NCBI GenBank assembly: GCA_958295685.1
Contig: OY282365.1
Span: 1,860,001-1,924,000 of the forward strand
Direction of reading: 5' to 3'
Length of the DNA: 64,000 nt
DNA from: an uncultured Dehalococcoidia bacterium
Lineage (GTDB): Bacteria; Chloroflexota; Dehalococcoidia; Lucifugimonadales; CATQGZ01
Positions 56,137-64,000 of this stretch are shown in pieces. The translations under genes and the position numbers were made by a program. The notes below the pieces were generated by a model. That model worked only from the letters and a program-made list of their open reading frames with translations. It was not told where the DNA came from and ran no database searches. Position 1 is the first letter of the stretch; each line of letters starts with the position of its first letter.

Positions 56137-56970
56137 CTAACGGTGTAGGCGAAACGCCTCGTATACCCTGCCCCACTCAGCCAGGTCGAGAGTCTGGGGT
56201 CGTCTCCTGGCATCGACACAGGCGGTGGACAGTATTTCGTCGGCCCCTCCCTCTTCCAGCGACAGGCCCTGCCTGAGTGTGTTGCGCAGCTGCTTCCTGG
56301 GCGAGCTGAAGCCCGCGCGGACGACCTCGAAGAACTCCTCCCCCGACCGCAGCTCGAGGACGGGGCGCGGCCGCACGTCGATTCGCACGACTGTGGAGGT
56401 GACCTTGGGCGGTGGACGGAAGGCTCTGGGCGGAACATGGCAGACGACCTTCGGCTCGCCGTAGAGTTGGACGCCCACGGACAGGAGGCTCATGCGGCCG
56501 GGCGGCGCGGTCATGCGCTCGGCGACCTCCCTCTGAACCATGACAACCATCAGGTCGGGCGGGCGCGGGGCTTCGAGGAAGCGCCGAACGATAGCCGAGG
56601 CGGCGTAGTATGGCAGGTTAGCCACGAGCTTGTAGCGGGTATCCGGTCCGACGAGCGCCTCGATGTCGACCTGCCTGGCGTCGGCGCACACTACCGAGAC
56701 GCGCGGCATGTCCTGGCAGCGGGCCTCGAGGGCCGAGGCGAGGTCGGGGTCCAGTTCCACAGCGGCCACTCTTCCCGCCCTGGCCGCGATCGCGGCCGTC
56801 ATCAATCCCCTGCCCGGCCCGACCTCAACGACCACGTCTTCCGTGGACAGGTCGGCCGCCCGCACGATGCGAGAGAGCACCCGGGTATCGACGAGGAAGT
56901 GCTGTCCGAGGGCCTTTCTCGCGCGGCGCGGGCGGGTGGTCTTCCTGGAGTCTGTCACGTCCTGATTCAT
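56137..56970 (-). CDS. rsmA: 16S rRNA (adenine1518-N6/adenine1519-N6)-dimethyltransferase
   Basis: 277 aa from ATG 56970. RRARKALGQHFLVD, SAM motif VEVGPGRGLMT, acidic AVELDPDLA and catalytic NLPYYAAS are diagnostic of KsgA/RsmA. Dimethylates two adenines in helix 45 of 16S rRNA. An in-frame ATG at 56991 is also possible. First coding gene after the SRP RNA. Confidence 0.96.
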   Translation of the reverse strand: MNQDVTDSRKTTRPRRARKALGQHFLVDTRVLSRIVRAADLSTEDVVVEVGPGRGLMTAAIAARAGRVAAVELDPDLASALEARCQDMPRVSVVCADARQVDIEALVGPDTRYKLVANLPYYAASAIVRRFLEAPRPPDLMVVMVQREVAERMTAPPGRMSLLSVGVQLYGEPKVVCHVPPRAFRPPPKVTSTVVRIDVRPRPVLELRSGEEFFEVVRAGFSSPRKQLRNTLRQGLSLEEGGADEILSTACVDARRRPQTLDLAEWGRVYEAFRLHR

Positions 56971-57044
56971 TCTCAAGGGCGCGCACGACATTCTACCGAT
57001 GGGGCCGGACGGCCGTGCACCTCCGGTTCGATCACTTCCGAAGA

Positions 57045-57278
57045 CGTACCCGAGGCCCCGACTCGAGCCGGGCTTCCCCACAACACCCGAAGGACACCGC
57101 TTACCGCTGCTTCCTTCCGGACCTGACGGGGTTCACGGGCCTTCGCCGCATGGGACCCGACTCTCAACGTCGGAGGCCAAGGGCAGGGGCCTCGAAAGGA
57201 GGACCTCCAGGAGGGATCAAGCCTCGCTAGAGCGGACTGCGAGTACAAGGCACCGCTAACGCCCCGCTTGGCACGGCC
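57045..57278 (-). ncRNA. ffs: Signal recognition particle RNA, large type
   Basis: The minus strand contains the universal SRP domain GTCAGGTCCGGAAGGAAGCA (near 57126-57107). The 5' part (GCCGTGCCAAGCGGGGCG, TTAGCGGTGCC, GTCCGCTCTAGCG) matches the Alu-domain core of large bacterial SRP RNAs. CGAGGCCCC near 57190 pairs with GGGGCCTCG near 57055, closing the long helix. Ends are approximate. It belongs with Ffh in co-translational targeting. Confidence 0.88.
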
Positions 57279-57284
57279 GATTTC

Positions 57285-57314
57285 ATGTTAGCGACGCGGG
57301 GCGAGGGTTGTCAA
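57285..57314 (-). promoter_or_regulatory. Promoter of the SRP RNA
   Basis: TTGACA (57314-57309), 18-bp spacer, TAACAT (57290-57285), 7 bp before the mapped 5' end. Confidence 0.7.
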
Positions 57315-57364
57315 CGCGAAGTGCTCACGGCAAATGTTCAGACCCCGGTTCGATCACCTCCGTC

Positions 57365-57393
57365 TTGACAGGAGAATGGAGGATGTTTATACC
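57365..57393 (+). promoter_or_regulatory. Promoter of the PhyH gene
   Basis: TTGACA (57365-57370), 17-bp spacer, TATACC (57388-57393), about 100 bp before the ATG. The preceding CCGGTTCGATCACCTCCG is nearly repeated at 57024. Confidence 0.6.
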
Positions 57394-57493
57394 TTGAGGG
57401 CGTCTCGAACTACTGTGGCGTGTGTCCGGTTCGTCCGCGCCCTCTATCTTCAGCGGTCTGCTCGAAGCCGCAAGCGTGCAGGAGACAGTGTCC

Positions 57494-58342
57494 ATGAGAC
57501 TGACGGAACAGCAGAAGAGCTATTTCGACACGTTCGGATTTCTGAAGTTCCCCGGGATTCTTGCAGACGAGGCAGAGCGCATCAGCGAGGCGTTCGAGGA
57601 GACGTGGAGGGTCGTGGGCGGCGGCCATGATGGGCTTCCTCACGACCACCAGCGCCGGTCGGCCCTGATACAGTTCATCGACCGCACGGAGTATCTCTGC
57701 GGCCTGCTGGACAACCCTCGCATCGAGGGGATCGCGGCGTCCCTGCTGGGCGGCGGCTTCAACTACACCGGCAGCGACGGCAACTACTACGTCGGAGATA
57801 CCAACTGGCACTCCGACGGCTACACGGATAAGAAATACCTCTCCGTCAAGATGGCCTTCTACCTGGACCCGGTGACCGATGAGACCGGTTGCCTGAGAGT
57901 CATACCGGGCAGCCACAAGTACGGGGACAGGTTCGCCGGCGACCTGCAGGAGGCGCTGAGGACGTCCAGGGACAACCGGAACGAGGACGTGTGGGACGTT
58001 CGCGGAAGGGACTTGCCCGCCGTCGCGCTCGAGACGGTCCCCGGCGACCTGCTGATGTTCAACCACAAGATCAAGCACGCGTCGTTTGGAGGCGGCACCT
58101 CGCGGCGGATGTTCACGATCAATATGGAGCAGCGCTACAGAGACGAGGACCTCGAGGAGCTGCGGGGCCTGATCGCTCAGGACGCGCGGTTCTGGGTCGA
58201 GCGTTCCTACGGGGACCTGATGGTGCGGACGGCGGGTCCGTCCCGGATGGTACACCTAGAGCAGCGCATGGCAAACGACGGCCACCTGGCCGAGCTGTCG
58301 CGGAAGGCCCGCGAGGAGATGAGCGAGCCGAGCCGGGGCTAA
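57494..58342 (+). CDS. Phytanoyl-CoA dioxygenase (PhyH) family protein
   Basis: 282 aa from ATG 57494, chosen for AGGAGA 8 nt upstream and the conserved start LTEQQKSYFDTFGFLKFPGIL. Fe(II)/2-oxoglutarate ligands: H-x-D in TNWHSDGYT, distal His and Arg in FNHKIKHASFGGGTSRRMFTIN. It hydroxylates an unknown organic substrate; PhyH enzymes are abundant in marine SAR202 Chloroflexota. Monocistronic; its stop shares CTAA with the convergent acyltransferase stop. Confidence 0.92.
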   Translation: MRLTEQQKSYFDTFGFLKFPGILADEAERISEAFEETWRVVGGGHDGLPHDHQRRSALIQFIDRTEYLCGLLDNPRIEGIAASLLGGGFNYTGSDGNYYVGDTNWHSDGYTDKKYLSVKMAFYLDPVTDETGCLRVIPGSHKYGDRFAGDLQEALRTSRDNRNEDVWDVRGRDLPAVALETVPGDLLMFNHKIKHASFGGGTSRRMFTINMEQRYRDEDLEELRGLIAQDARFWVERSYGDLMVRTAGPSRMVHLEQRMANDGHLAELSRKAREEMSEPSRG

Positions 58343-59520
58343 GTCCCGCGCGCGCCGGCGCCCGGCAAGCCCGGGCCCGCGCTCGACGCCAGTTGACGAG
58401 GCGTCGAACGGCGGCGCGTGCGCTTACCGTTCAACATCGTCCCGATCGGAGTATAGCGAACTCCCATCTGATAGACGGCCAGCAGAGCCGCCGTCACGCC
58501 CACGCACACCAGCGCGAACTTCAGATGGATGCTGATCGGCCAGCCCAGCATCAGCTTATACCCGAGGACCATCAGGGGCAGGTGCCACAGATACAACCAG
58601 TAGGACGCATCCGACACGTAGCGCACCCAGAACCGTTCCCGTGAAGCTGCCCAGTGGAACAGCCCGATCATCCCGAAGCACATCAGCCAGGCATACGCGG
58701 CCTGCAGAGCCGCCGCCATCGGGCCCGCCCATCCCGCCCTGACCTCGTACAGGAGAGTCAGGCATACGGGGAAGACCAGCGCCAGCGCGGGCAGCAGGGC
58801 AGCCGCCCACCAGCGGCGCATCGTCATGCCCCGCTGGTAGAAGAACGCGCCGAACACGAAGAAGAGCGCGTAGTAGCCGAGCACCACAGGATTGGGAACC
58901 AGCCCGTCGGAGGTATCGGGGCCAAATACGGGCTCCCGCATCAGCAGTTGCGGCCCGAGGGAGAGGGGAATCACCAGCCACCAGAGTACCGGATGGCTGA
59001 ACTTCACGCCCAGCTTCGCGGCGGCGATGAATCCGGCAGCCAGCCACAGGAGGAACCACAGGAACCAGAGGTGGCTGAAGGTTCTCAGCCAGACGAACGG
59101 CCACCAGACAATTTCGAATTCGTCCGGGATGAAGACCCAGATGGTGATGGGAACGACGGTGAATGCGCCGATGGCGAGGGGCAGGCCGATACGCTTGAGG
59201 CGCTGCGTCGAGAGCTGGCGCAGCCCCCGCCGCCGCCACAGCATGGCGGTGAAGAAGCCGCTGAGCAGGAAGAATACCGGCATCCGGAAGCCGTGTATGG
59301 CGAAGAATACGAGCGTGTAGGTGCCGGATGCCTCGCTGGGGTACTCCTTCAGCCATCCGTCGGGCACCAGGAAGATGGCAGCGTGCAGGACTATGCCCAA
59401 CAGCATGGCGACACCCCGCAGCGCGTCCAGCTCGTGGAACCTGGTTGCCGAAGGTCCCGCGGAGCCGTGCTGCGAGTCGCTCGAGACAGTGTGGGGGTTG
59501 GGTCCAGTCTGTGGCTGCAT
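58339..59520 (-). CDS. Acyltransferase family 3 (OpgC/OafA-like) membrane protein
   Basis: 393 aa from ATG 59520. RFHELDALRGVAMLLGIVLHA at the N-terminus and about ten TM segments are typical of acyltransferase 3 proteins, which acetylate or succinylate cell-surface glycans. HGFRMPVFFLLSGFFTAMLWRRRG is the second hallmark block. Starts 23 bp after the amidase stop, probably in one transcript. Confidence 0.9.
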   Translation of the reverse strand: MQPQTGPNPHTVSSDSQHGSAGPSATRFHELDALRGVAMLLGIVLHAAIFLVPDGWLKEYPSEASGTYTLVFFAIHGFRMPVFFLLSGFFTAMLWRRRGLRQLSTQRLKRIGLPLAIGAFTVVPITIWVFIPDEFEIVWWPFVWLRTFSHLWFLWFLLWLAAGFIAAAKLGVKFSHPVLWWLVIPLSLGPQLLMREPVFGPDTSDGLVPNPVVLGYYALFFVFGAFFYQRGMTMRRWWAAALLPALALVFPVCLTLLYEVRAGWAGPMAAALQAAYAWLMCFGMIGLFHWAASRERFWVRYVSDASYWLYLWHLPLMVLGYKLMLGWPISIHLKFALVCVGVTAALLAVYQMGVRYTPIGTMLNGKRTRRRSTPRQLASSAGPGLPGAGARGT

Positions 59521-59543
59521 GACCAGACGCCGGAGGCGCCGAC

Positions 59544-60968
59544 CTACGACGGCCGGCGGTTGGCCCAGGGTCGGGCCGCCTCCAGTTGAGCGGCAAGCCG
59601 GAACAGGGTGGCCTCGTCCCCGAACCTCCCCAGGAAGTGGCTTCCTATCGGTAGCCCCTCGCCGTTCCACGAGAGCGGAACCGACATCCCAGGCTGCCCG
59701 GTGACATTCGCGACGAAGGTGTACGGGGCGAACGCCGCCGTCTTCCTCCTGTGGGCCACGGGGTCGCCGCCGTCGTAGGCCAGCGTGCCCAGGGTCACCG
59801 GCGGCTCGCCCAGAGTCGGAGTCAGCCAGACGTCGAAGCTCTCGAAGAACGCGGCGGCGGCGCGCGATAGCCGCTGCATCTCCTGGACGCGGAGCAGGTA
59901 GTCGGGCGCGCTGACGCCCCTGCCCCTCTCGGCGAAGTCCGCGACGAACGGCTCCAGATCACCCTCCCGCGGCGCCCGCCCCAGCCGCCTCGTCCAGTCG
60001 GCGGCGGCCCACCCGAAGCCGGCTGCCATGACGGTCGTGAACGTCGTCCACAGGGCCTCCCAATCGACCGGCGGCATGGCCTCGACCACCTCATGGCCGA
60101 GGGACTCGCAGAGGCGGGCCGCGTCCAGTACCGCGTCGGCGCAGTCGGGGTGCACGGGCGTCCCCAGGAGCGTCTCCTTCGAAAAGGCCACGCGCAGCCT
60201 TCCGGGATCGGCGCCGACCTCCCGGACGAAGGGCTGTCGTCTGGGCGGGGCGTAGTACGGGTCGCCGACCGCCGGGCCCGAGGTGGCGTCCAGCAGGGCC
60301 GCCGAGTCTCTGACGCTGCGGGTCAGCGCGTGCTCGGCTACGATCCCGCTGAGCAGGTCGCCGAAGTGCGGCCCCAGGGGATTGCGGCCCCGAGTCGGCT
60401 TGAGACCGAACACCCCGCAGCAGGACGCCGGTATGCGGATCGAGCCCCCGGCGTCGTTGCCGTGGGCCATGGGCGCCATACCGGAGGCCACGGCGGCGCC
60501 CGCGCCGCCGCTGGAGCCTCCCGGCGTTCGCGTCGTGTCCCACGGGTTGCGCGTGGGCCCGAACCTGACAGGCTCGGTCGTCGCGCCGATGGCCATCTCC
60601 GGGAGATTCGTCTTCCCGATAGCTATCAGACCGGCGCGCTTCCAGCGCTTGACCAGCTCGGTATCCTCGTCCGGCACGAAGTCTCCTATGAAGTGGGATG
60701 ACTCGGTGAACCGGACGCCCGCGTACTCCGCTAGGAAGTCCTTGACGAGGAACGGGACGCCTGAGAACGGCCCCTCGGGAATGGGCAGGGCCGCCGCTTC
60801 ACGTGCCTCGTCGTACATCGGGGTGATGACGGCGTTGAGGCAGGGATCGAGCCGCTCCACGCGCTCGATGGCGGCGTCCACCAGCTCGGCGGCCGTCGCC
60901 TCTCCGCTGCGGACCATCTCCGCCTGTGCGGTGGCGTCTGTGAAGCCCAACTCGTCGGTGGCGGGCAT
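59544..60968 (-). CDS. Amidase (amidase signature family)
   Basis: 474 aa from ATG 60968 (AGGAG 8 nt upstream; further upstream the frame enters tRNA-Thr). Ser-cisSer-Lys triad: Lys in GVPFLVKDF, Ser in TPGGSSGGAGAAVASG and the nucleophile in GNDAGGSIRIPAS. Hydrolyses an unknown amide. GatA is unlikely: no gatB or gatC nearby, and the C-terminus (FVANVTGQPGMSVPLSWNGEGLPIGSHFLG) is that of stand-alone amidases. Confidence 0.92.
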   Translation of the reverse strand: MPATDELGFTDATAQAEMVRSGEATAAELVDAAIERVERLDPCLNAVITPMYDEAREAAALPIPEGPFSGVPFLVKDFLAEYAGVRFTESSHFIGDFVPDEDTELVKRWKRAGLIAIGKTNLPEMAIGATTEPVRFGPTRNPWDTTRTPGGSSGGAGAAVASGMAPMAHGNDAGGSIRIPASCCGVFGLKPTRGRNPLGPHFGDLLSGIVAEHALTRSVRDSAALLDATSGPAVGDPYYAPPRRQPFVREVGADPGRLRVAFSKETLLGTPVHPDCADAVLDAARLCESLGHEVVEAMPPVDWEALWTTFTTVMAAGFGWAAADWTRRLGRAPREGDLEPFVADFAERGRGVSAPDYLLRVQEMQRLSRAAAAFFESFDVWLTPTLGEPPVTLGTLAYDGGDPVAHRRKTAAFAPYTFVANVTGQPGMSVPLSWNGEGLPIGSHFLGRFGDEATLFRLAAQLEAARPWANRRPS

Positions 60969-61000
60969 TAGGGATCTCCTGCCTGGTGTTGTGTTGGGTG

Positions 61001-61075
61001 TGGAGCCAACGGACGGATTCGAACCGTCGACCTGCGGTTTACGAAACCGCTGCTCTGCCACTGAGCTACGTTGGC
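61001..61075 (-). tRNA. tRNA-Thr(CGT)
   Basis: Acceptor GCCAACG/CGTTGGC, anticodon stem GCGGT/ACCGC with loop TTCGTAA (anticodon CGT), T-arm GACGG-TTCGAAT-CCGTC, discriminator T, encoded CCA (61003-61001). Confidence 0.97.
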
Positions 61076-61350
61076 CCGGCGTCTGGGCTTGCGTCTCTCT
61101 GAGTAGGATAAGGGACTGGCGGGTTGGGCGGCAAGGGCAGGACGTGTGCCGTATTCTTCCGAGGACTTCTAAAATCCGACTGCCCCGGTCAGCGATCGAC
61201 CCCAGAGAACCTGTCTCAGATTAGTAGGCGGTGTCGTTTCATTAGGACGGCGCTACACCCATCCGTCTCTGGCACAGGCCGGAATCTTAGGGGTGGCGTG
61301 GGCGAGCCCTCCCTGCGTTCCCAGGAGGCTCCTACTCAGACTCCGCCTTC

Positions 61351-61724
61351 AATCCTGATTCAGACAACCCTTGACAACCCCGAACCGCTGTGCTACGGTT
61401 TGCCCATGACACAGCCGCCTCTCTCCACAAACCGCCCGCAGCACTCCCAAGCGCCCGGATGACCTGTCGCATAGGTGTCGCATAGGTGTCGCATAGGTGT
61501 CGCATAGGTGTCGCATAGGTGTCGCATAGGTGTCGCATAGGTGTCGCATAGGTGTCGCATAGTGTCGCATGAGCGTCGCGTAGTGTCAGCCAAAATCGGC
61601 CCTCTCAGCTACGAAGTGGCTGCGAAATACCCGCAATGCGACACTTTCGCAAAAATTTCCCGCCGCCGCCGAGCCCCGGAGGCCCCCGGACGCAAGGACC
61701 GGCGCGTCGCCCCAGTCAACCAGG
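61351..61724 (+). promoter_or_regulatory. Repeat-leader element C (inside the transposable element)
   Basis: -35 TTGACA (61371-61376), 17-bp spacer, -10 TACGGT (61394-61399), 6 nt, ATGACACAG (61406). Array 61465-61589, linker CCAAAATCGGCCCTCTCAGC, then GCGACACTTTCGCAAAAATT (GCGACAC at 61638). The anti-repeat GCGACACT pairs with array units AGTGTCGC. Upstream AATCCTGATTCAGACAA and downstream CCCCAGTCAACCAGG match element A. Confidence 0.85.
61465..61589 (+). repeat. 11-bp direct-repeat array C
   Basis: About eleven units, mostly GTGTCGCATAG; the longest array in the window. The unit ending (ATAG) is uniform within C but differs from B (ATAA), which points to array homogenisation within each copy. 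Confidence 0.97.
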
Positions 61725-61915
61725 AGGTCTATCGGCAGGGATGCGCCTATGAGTTGGCCGAGCGCCGTCTGCTGACTCTGGATGACAAGCTGACACGAGC
61801 CAGGCCGAAGAGTCTGCGGTCGGTGGGGTCGCGTGCCAGGACGGTGGTGACCGAGTCGAGACACCTTCTTCATAATTGCCTACTAATCTGGGACAGGCTC
61901 ACCCCAGACCACTAC

Positions 61916-62166
61916 TTGACGACGCCGAACCGCTGTGCTAGAGTATGCCCATGACACAGGCAGACAGCCCCCACGACCCGCACGCAGGACTCCCGAAGCG
62001 CCTGTCGGAAAGTGTCAGATAAGTGTCAGATAGTGTCAGAAAAGTGTCAGGTAGGTGTCAGATAACTGTCAGAAAAGTGTCAGATGAGTGTCAGAAAGTG
62101 TCAGGTATCCGCAAAGCTAAATCGACCCTCTCAGCTATGGAAATCTGACACTTTCGCAAAAAATTA
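61916..62166 (+). promoter_or_regulatory. Repeat-leader element D upstream of the zinc-binding dehydrogenase
   Basis: -35 TTGACG (61916-61921), 17-bp spacer, -10 TAGAGT (61939-61944), 6 nt, ATGACACAG (61951). Array 62003-62105 uses GTGTCAG units instead of GTGTCGC. The linker keeps CCCTCTCAGCTATGGAAA, then CTGACACTTTCGCAAAAAAT. The anti-repeat CTGACAC (62145-62151) matches the altered repeat. It starts 8 bp after the transposable element and reads into the dehydrogenase 117 bp further on. Confidence 0.85.
62003..62105 (+). repeat. 11-bp direct-repeat array D (GTGTCAG variant)
   Basis: About nine units of GTGTCAGxxAA type, some shortened to 9-10 bp. The invariant core is GTGTCAG, with a variable tail. 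Confidence 0.93.
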
Positions 62167-62276
62167 CCACCGGGAGCCGCGTCAGGAGCTGGTTTCTTGC
62201 CCTCCCTGCAGCCGGACGGGAGGGCTTGAGGCGAGTCTCCGATGTCGACACAGCCCGGACAGCGAGGAGTTGTACC

Positions 62277-63317
62277 TTGAAAGCAGTCTATCTCGAAGAG
62301 CACGGTGGCCCGGAAGTACTCAAGTACGGCGATGTCCCCGAACCTGAGATCGGTCCGAACGACGTCAGGGTGCGCGTCCGCGCGTGTGCCCTCAACAGAC
62401 TGGACCTCTTCACGCGGCAGGGGGTGCGGGGGACTCGGATGGAGTTCTCAGGGCCGCACGTCCTGGGCGGAGACGTGGCCGGGGACGTGGTGGAGGCCGG
62501 CAGCGAGGTAACCCGGGTCCGGGAAGGCGACCGGGTCGTGATCAATCCCAAGGCCGCGTGCAGGCAGTGCGACTACTGTCTCGGCGGCGACGATGAGTTG
62601 TGCCTCCGGCCCGGAATGCTGGGATCGACTCGAAACGGCGGCTACGCCGAATACGTGGCCGTGCCAGGGACAAACGCGGTCGCGCTTCCGAGCACACTCG
62701 GCTACGAAGAAGCCGCGTCTCTCCCAACGGTGTTCCTCCCGTCGTGGACGATCCTGGTGAGACGGGCCAGGCTGAGGGCCTGGGAGACCGCGCTGATCGT
62801 CTCAGCCTCCAGCGGAGTCGGCTCGGCGGCGATTCAGGTGGCCAAACGCGTGAGCGGCGCAAAGGTGATAGCGACCACCAGCTCCGAAGAGAAGGCGGCG
62901 ATGGCCCGTGACCTGGGCGCCGACGCGGTGATCGACTACTCCAAGGAAGACGCCGCATCCCGCATCAGGGAGCTGACCGGCGGCCGCGGGGTCGACGTCG
63001 TGCTCGATCACGTCGGGAGCGACGCCTGGGCCTACGCCATGCCGTCCCTGGCCAAAGGCGGCCGGTACGGCATCTGCGGCGTGACCTCGGGCTACAAGGC
63101 CGAGTTGCAGATGGGACTGCTATTCCTCAAGAATCAGACCGTCTTCGGCGCCTTCATGGGGCGGATGGCCGATCTCCCGCACGTCGTGGACCTGGCCGGC
63201 AGAGGGGTGATACGGGGCGTCGTACACCGGAGCTTCCCCCTGGCCGAGGCAGGGAAGGCTCACGAGGCGATGGAGGCGTTGGGCTTCTTCGGCAAGCTGG
63301 TGCTCACGGTCCCCTGA
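62277..63317 (+). CDS. Zinc-binding alcohol dehydrogenase / quinone oxidoreductase family (MDR)
   Basis: 346 aa from TTG 62277 (AGGAG 7 nt upstream and LKAVYLEEHGGPE at the true start). Structural zinc cysteines in KAACRQCDYCLGGDDELC, cofactor loop SASSGVGSAAIQVAK, and VLDHVGSDAW. Reduces or oxidises an unknown carbonyl/alcohol with NAD(P). It probably uses element D as promoter and leader. Confidence 0.92.
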   Translation: MKAVYLEEHGGPEVLKYGDVPEPEIGPNDVRVRVRACALNRLDLFTRQGVRGTRMEFSGPHVLGGDVAGDVVEAGSEVTRVREGDRVVINPKAACRQCDYCLGGDDELCLRPGMLGSTRNGGYAEYVAVPGTNAVALPSTLGYEEAASLPTVFLPSWTILVRRARLRAWETALIVSASSGVGSAAIQVAKRVSGAKVIATTSSEEKAAMARDLGADAVIDYSKEDAASRIRELTGGRGVDVVLDHVGSDAWAYAMPSLAKGGRYGICGVTSGYKAELQMGLLFLKNQTVFGAFMGRMADLPHVVDLAGRGVIRGVVHRSFPLAEAGKAHEAMEALGFFGKLVLTVP

Positions 63318-63391
63318 TACGCCGCTGCGCCCTCACGGGCGGCCTCTGCCCGGACCGGATCATGTTCAGCGACTGGCCGATTGGGACGCCG

Positions 63392-64000
63392 CTACACCCT
63401 CGCGGGCGGCCTGGACTCGATGAGCGACCGCACCTCCGGGTTGACCAGCGACATCGGCCACGTGCCGCGCAGGATGCGGGCCGTCTCCTCGCCCACCCTG
63501 ATCAGCGAGGCCGGAGAGGAGGCCGTCGACGTTCCGGCCGAGTGCGGCGTGAGCATCACGTTCTCCATGCTGAAGAGCGGATTGTCCGGCGCCGGCGGCT
63601 CCTGCTCGAACACGTCGAGCCCGGCCCCGGCGATCCGGCCGCCCTCCAACGCCCTGACGAGGGCCGCCTCATCGACCGTGGGGCCTCTGCACGTGTTGAT
63701 GAAGTAGCCGGTGGGCTTCATCGCCTCGAAGAACGACTCGCCTATCAGTCCCCTAGTCTCCCCGTTCAGGGGCACGAGGATGCACACGTAGTCGGACCTC
63801 GAGGCCAACTCGCCGAGGCTGCCGACCATCTCGACCCGGTACTCCTTCGGTATCCAGGACGGCACGTAGGGGTCGTACGAGATCACGTTGAGGCCGAAGG
63901 CGTGCGCCTTGCGGGCGGTCGCCCGGCCTATGTTGCCGAGACCAACGATCCCCACAGTCTGACCGTATATGGGGGGAAGCTCCGGCATCGCGTCCGTCCG
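63392..64000 (-). CDS. D-2-hydroxyacid dehydrogenase, N-terminus outside window
   Basis: At least 202 C-terminal residues; the frame is open past 64000. NAD motif GIVGLGNIGRATA (intact GxGxxG), catalytic Arg (NTCRGPTVDEAAL), Glu (VFEQEPPAPDNP), His (LTPHSAGTS). SerA or glyoxylate-reductase-like; substrate unknown. It is not a close copy of the dehydrogenase at 15552. Convergent with the zinc-binding dehydrogenase. Confidence 0.9.
   Translation of the reverse strand, partial: RTDAMPELPPIYGQTVGIVGLGNIGRATARKAHAFGLNVISYDPYVPSWIPKEYRVEMVGSLGELASRSDYVCILVPLNGETRGLIGESFFEAMKPTGYFINTCRGPTVDEAALVRALEGGRIAGAGLDVFEQEPPAPDNPLFSMENVMLTPHSAGTSTASSPASLIRVGEETARILRGTWPMSLVNPEVRSLIESRPPARV

Larger units (their letters stand above)
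61199..61908. mobile_element. Non-autonomous transposable element with 8-bp target duplication
   Basis: Direct repeats ACCCCAGA at 61199-61206 and 61901-61908 abut 23-bp terminal inverted repeats at 61207-61229 and 61878-61900. These begin GARCCTGTCYCAGATTAGTA and match at 21 of 23 positions. The 694-bp body has no transposase; it carries repeat-leader element C. An 8-bp duplication fits several IS families (for example IS256, ISL3, IS1595), so I do not assign one. Confidence 0.85.

Noticed and set aside
57015..57259. Small open frames around 57000-57260
   Set aside because: They overlap the SRP RNA, which has clear conserved sequence and pairing.
61586..61873. Minus-strand open frame in the transposable element as a transposase remnant
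   Set aside because: No DDE/DEDD or HTH motif is recognisable and the frame runs through the repeat-leader linker.

Overview
The window is a high-GC bacterial chromosome segment. I suggest a Chloroflexota-like bacterium (SAR202/Dehalococcoidia type). This is inference from overall gene style: a large-type SRP RNA, frequent GTG/TTG starts, several starts placed 6-7 nt after a -10 box, and giant Calx-beta/Ig-like surface proteins. No rRNA or marker phylogeny is available here to prove it.

Layout. 1-9597 (minus): a giant secreted repeat protein that runs off the left edge. 10077-15183 (minus): a lower-GC defence island holding a MORC/MutL-like GHKL ATPase with a C-terminal nuclease-like domain, Vsr, a C5 cytosine methylase with a zinc ribbon, and a second SAM methyltransferase; it abuts tRNA-Ala(CGC). 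15552-18131: a 2-hydroxyacid dehydrogenase and a GME-like epimerase. 18211-22804: trpB, then three envelope proteins (YtkA-like, cupredoxin-like lipoprotein, polytopic membrane protein). 22890-27624: purF-purM-purH and a family 2 glycosyltransferase. 27716-33001: NAD salvage (nicotinamidase, nicotinate phosphoribosyltransferase), dnaA with a possible oriC, obgE, nadD. 33342-39303: type III-like Mod-PIN-Res. 39375-42190: pyrE, a histidine phosphatase and, on the minus strand, a class III aminotransferase. 42474-43332: a YvrJ-like micro-protein, a short minus-strand transcription unit and tRNA-Lys(CTT). 43398-54140: a second giant surface protein (3580 aa). 54099-57278 (minus): SRP RNA, rsmA, ispE, a 4-TM protein and a PHP protein. 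57494-64000: PhyH dioxygenase, acyltransferase, amidase, tRNA-Thr(CGT), a non-autonomous transposable element, a zinc-binding dehydrogenase and a partial 2-hydroxyacid dehydrogenase.

The most unusual signal is a family of four dispersed elements (A 16585-16907 minus, B 33063-33313, C 61351-61724, D 61916-62166). Each has a near-consensus sigma70 promoter with a 17-bp spacer, an ATG 6 nt after the -10 box, an array of 11-bp direct repeats (GTGTCGCATAA type), a conserved linker and one inverted 'anti-repeat'. When the repeat changes (GTGTCAG in D), the anti-repeat changes to match (CTGACAC), so base pairing or paired binding sites is likely under selection. A, B and D lie upstream of and co-oriented with a gene. 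C lies inside a 694-bp element with 23-bp terminal inverted repeats and a perfect 8-bp target duplication. I know of no described family with this architecture.

How parts fit together: two restriction-type defence systems, a de novo purine block, an NAD salvage block plus NadD, and roughly 20 kb given to two enormous surface proteins.
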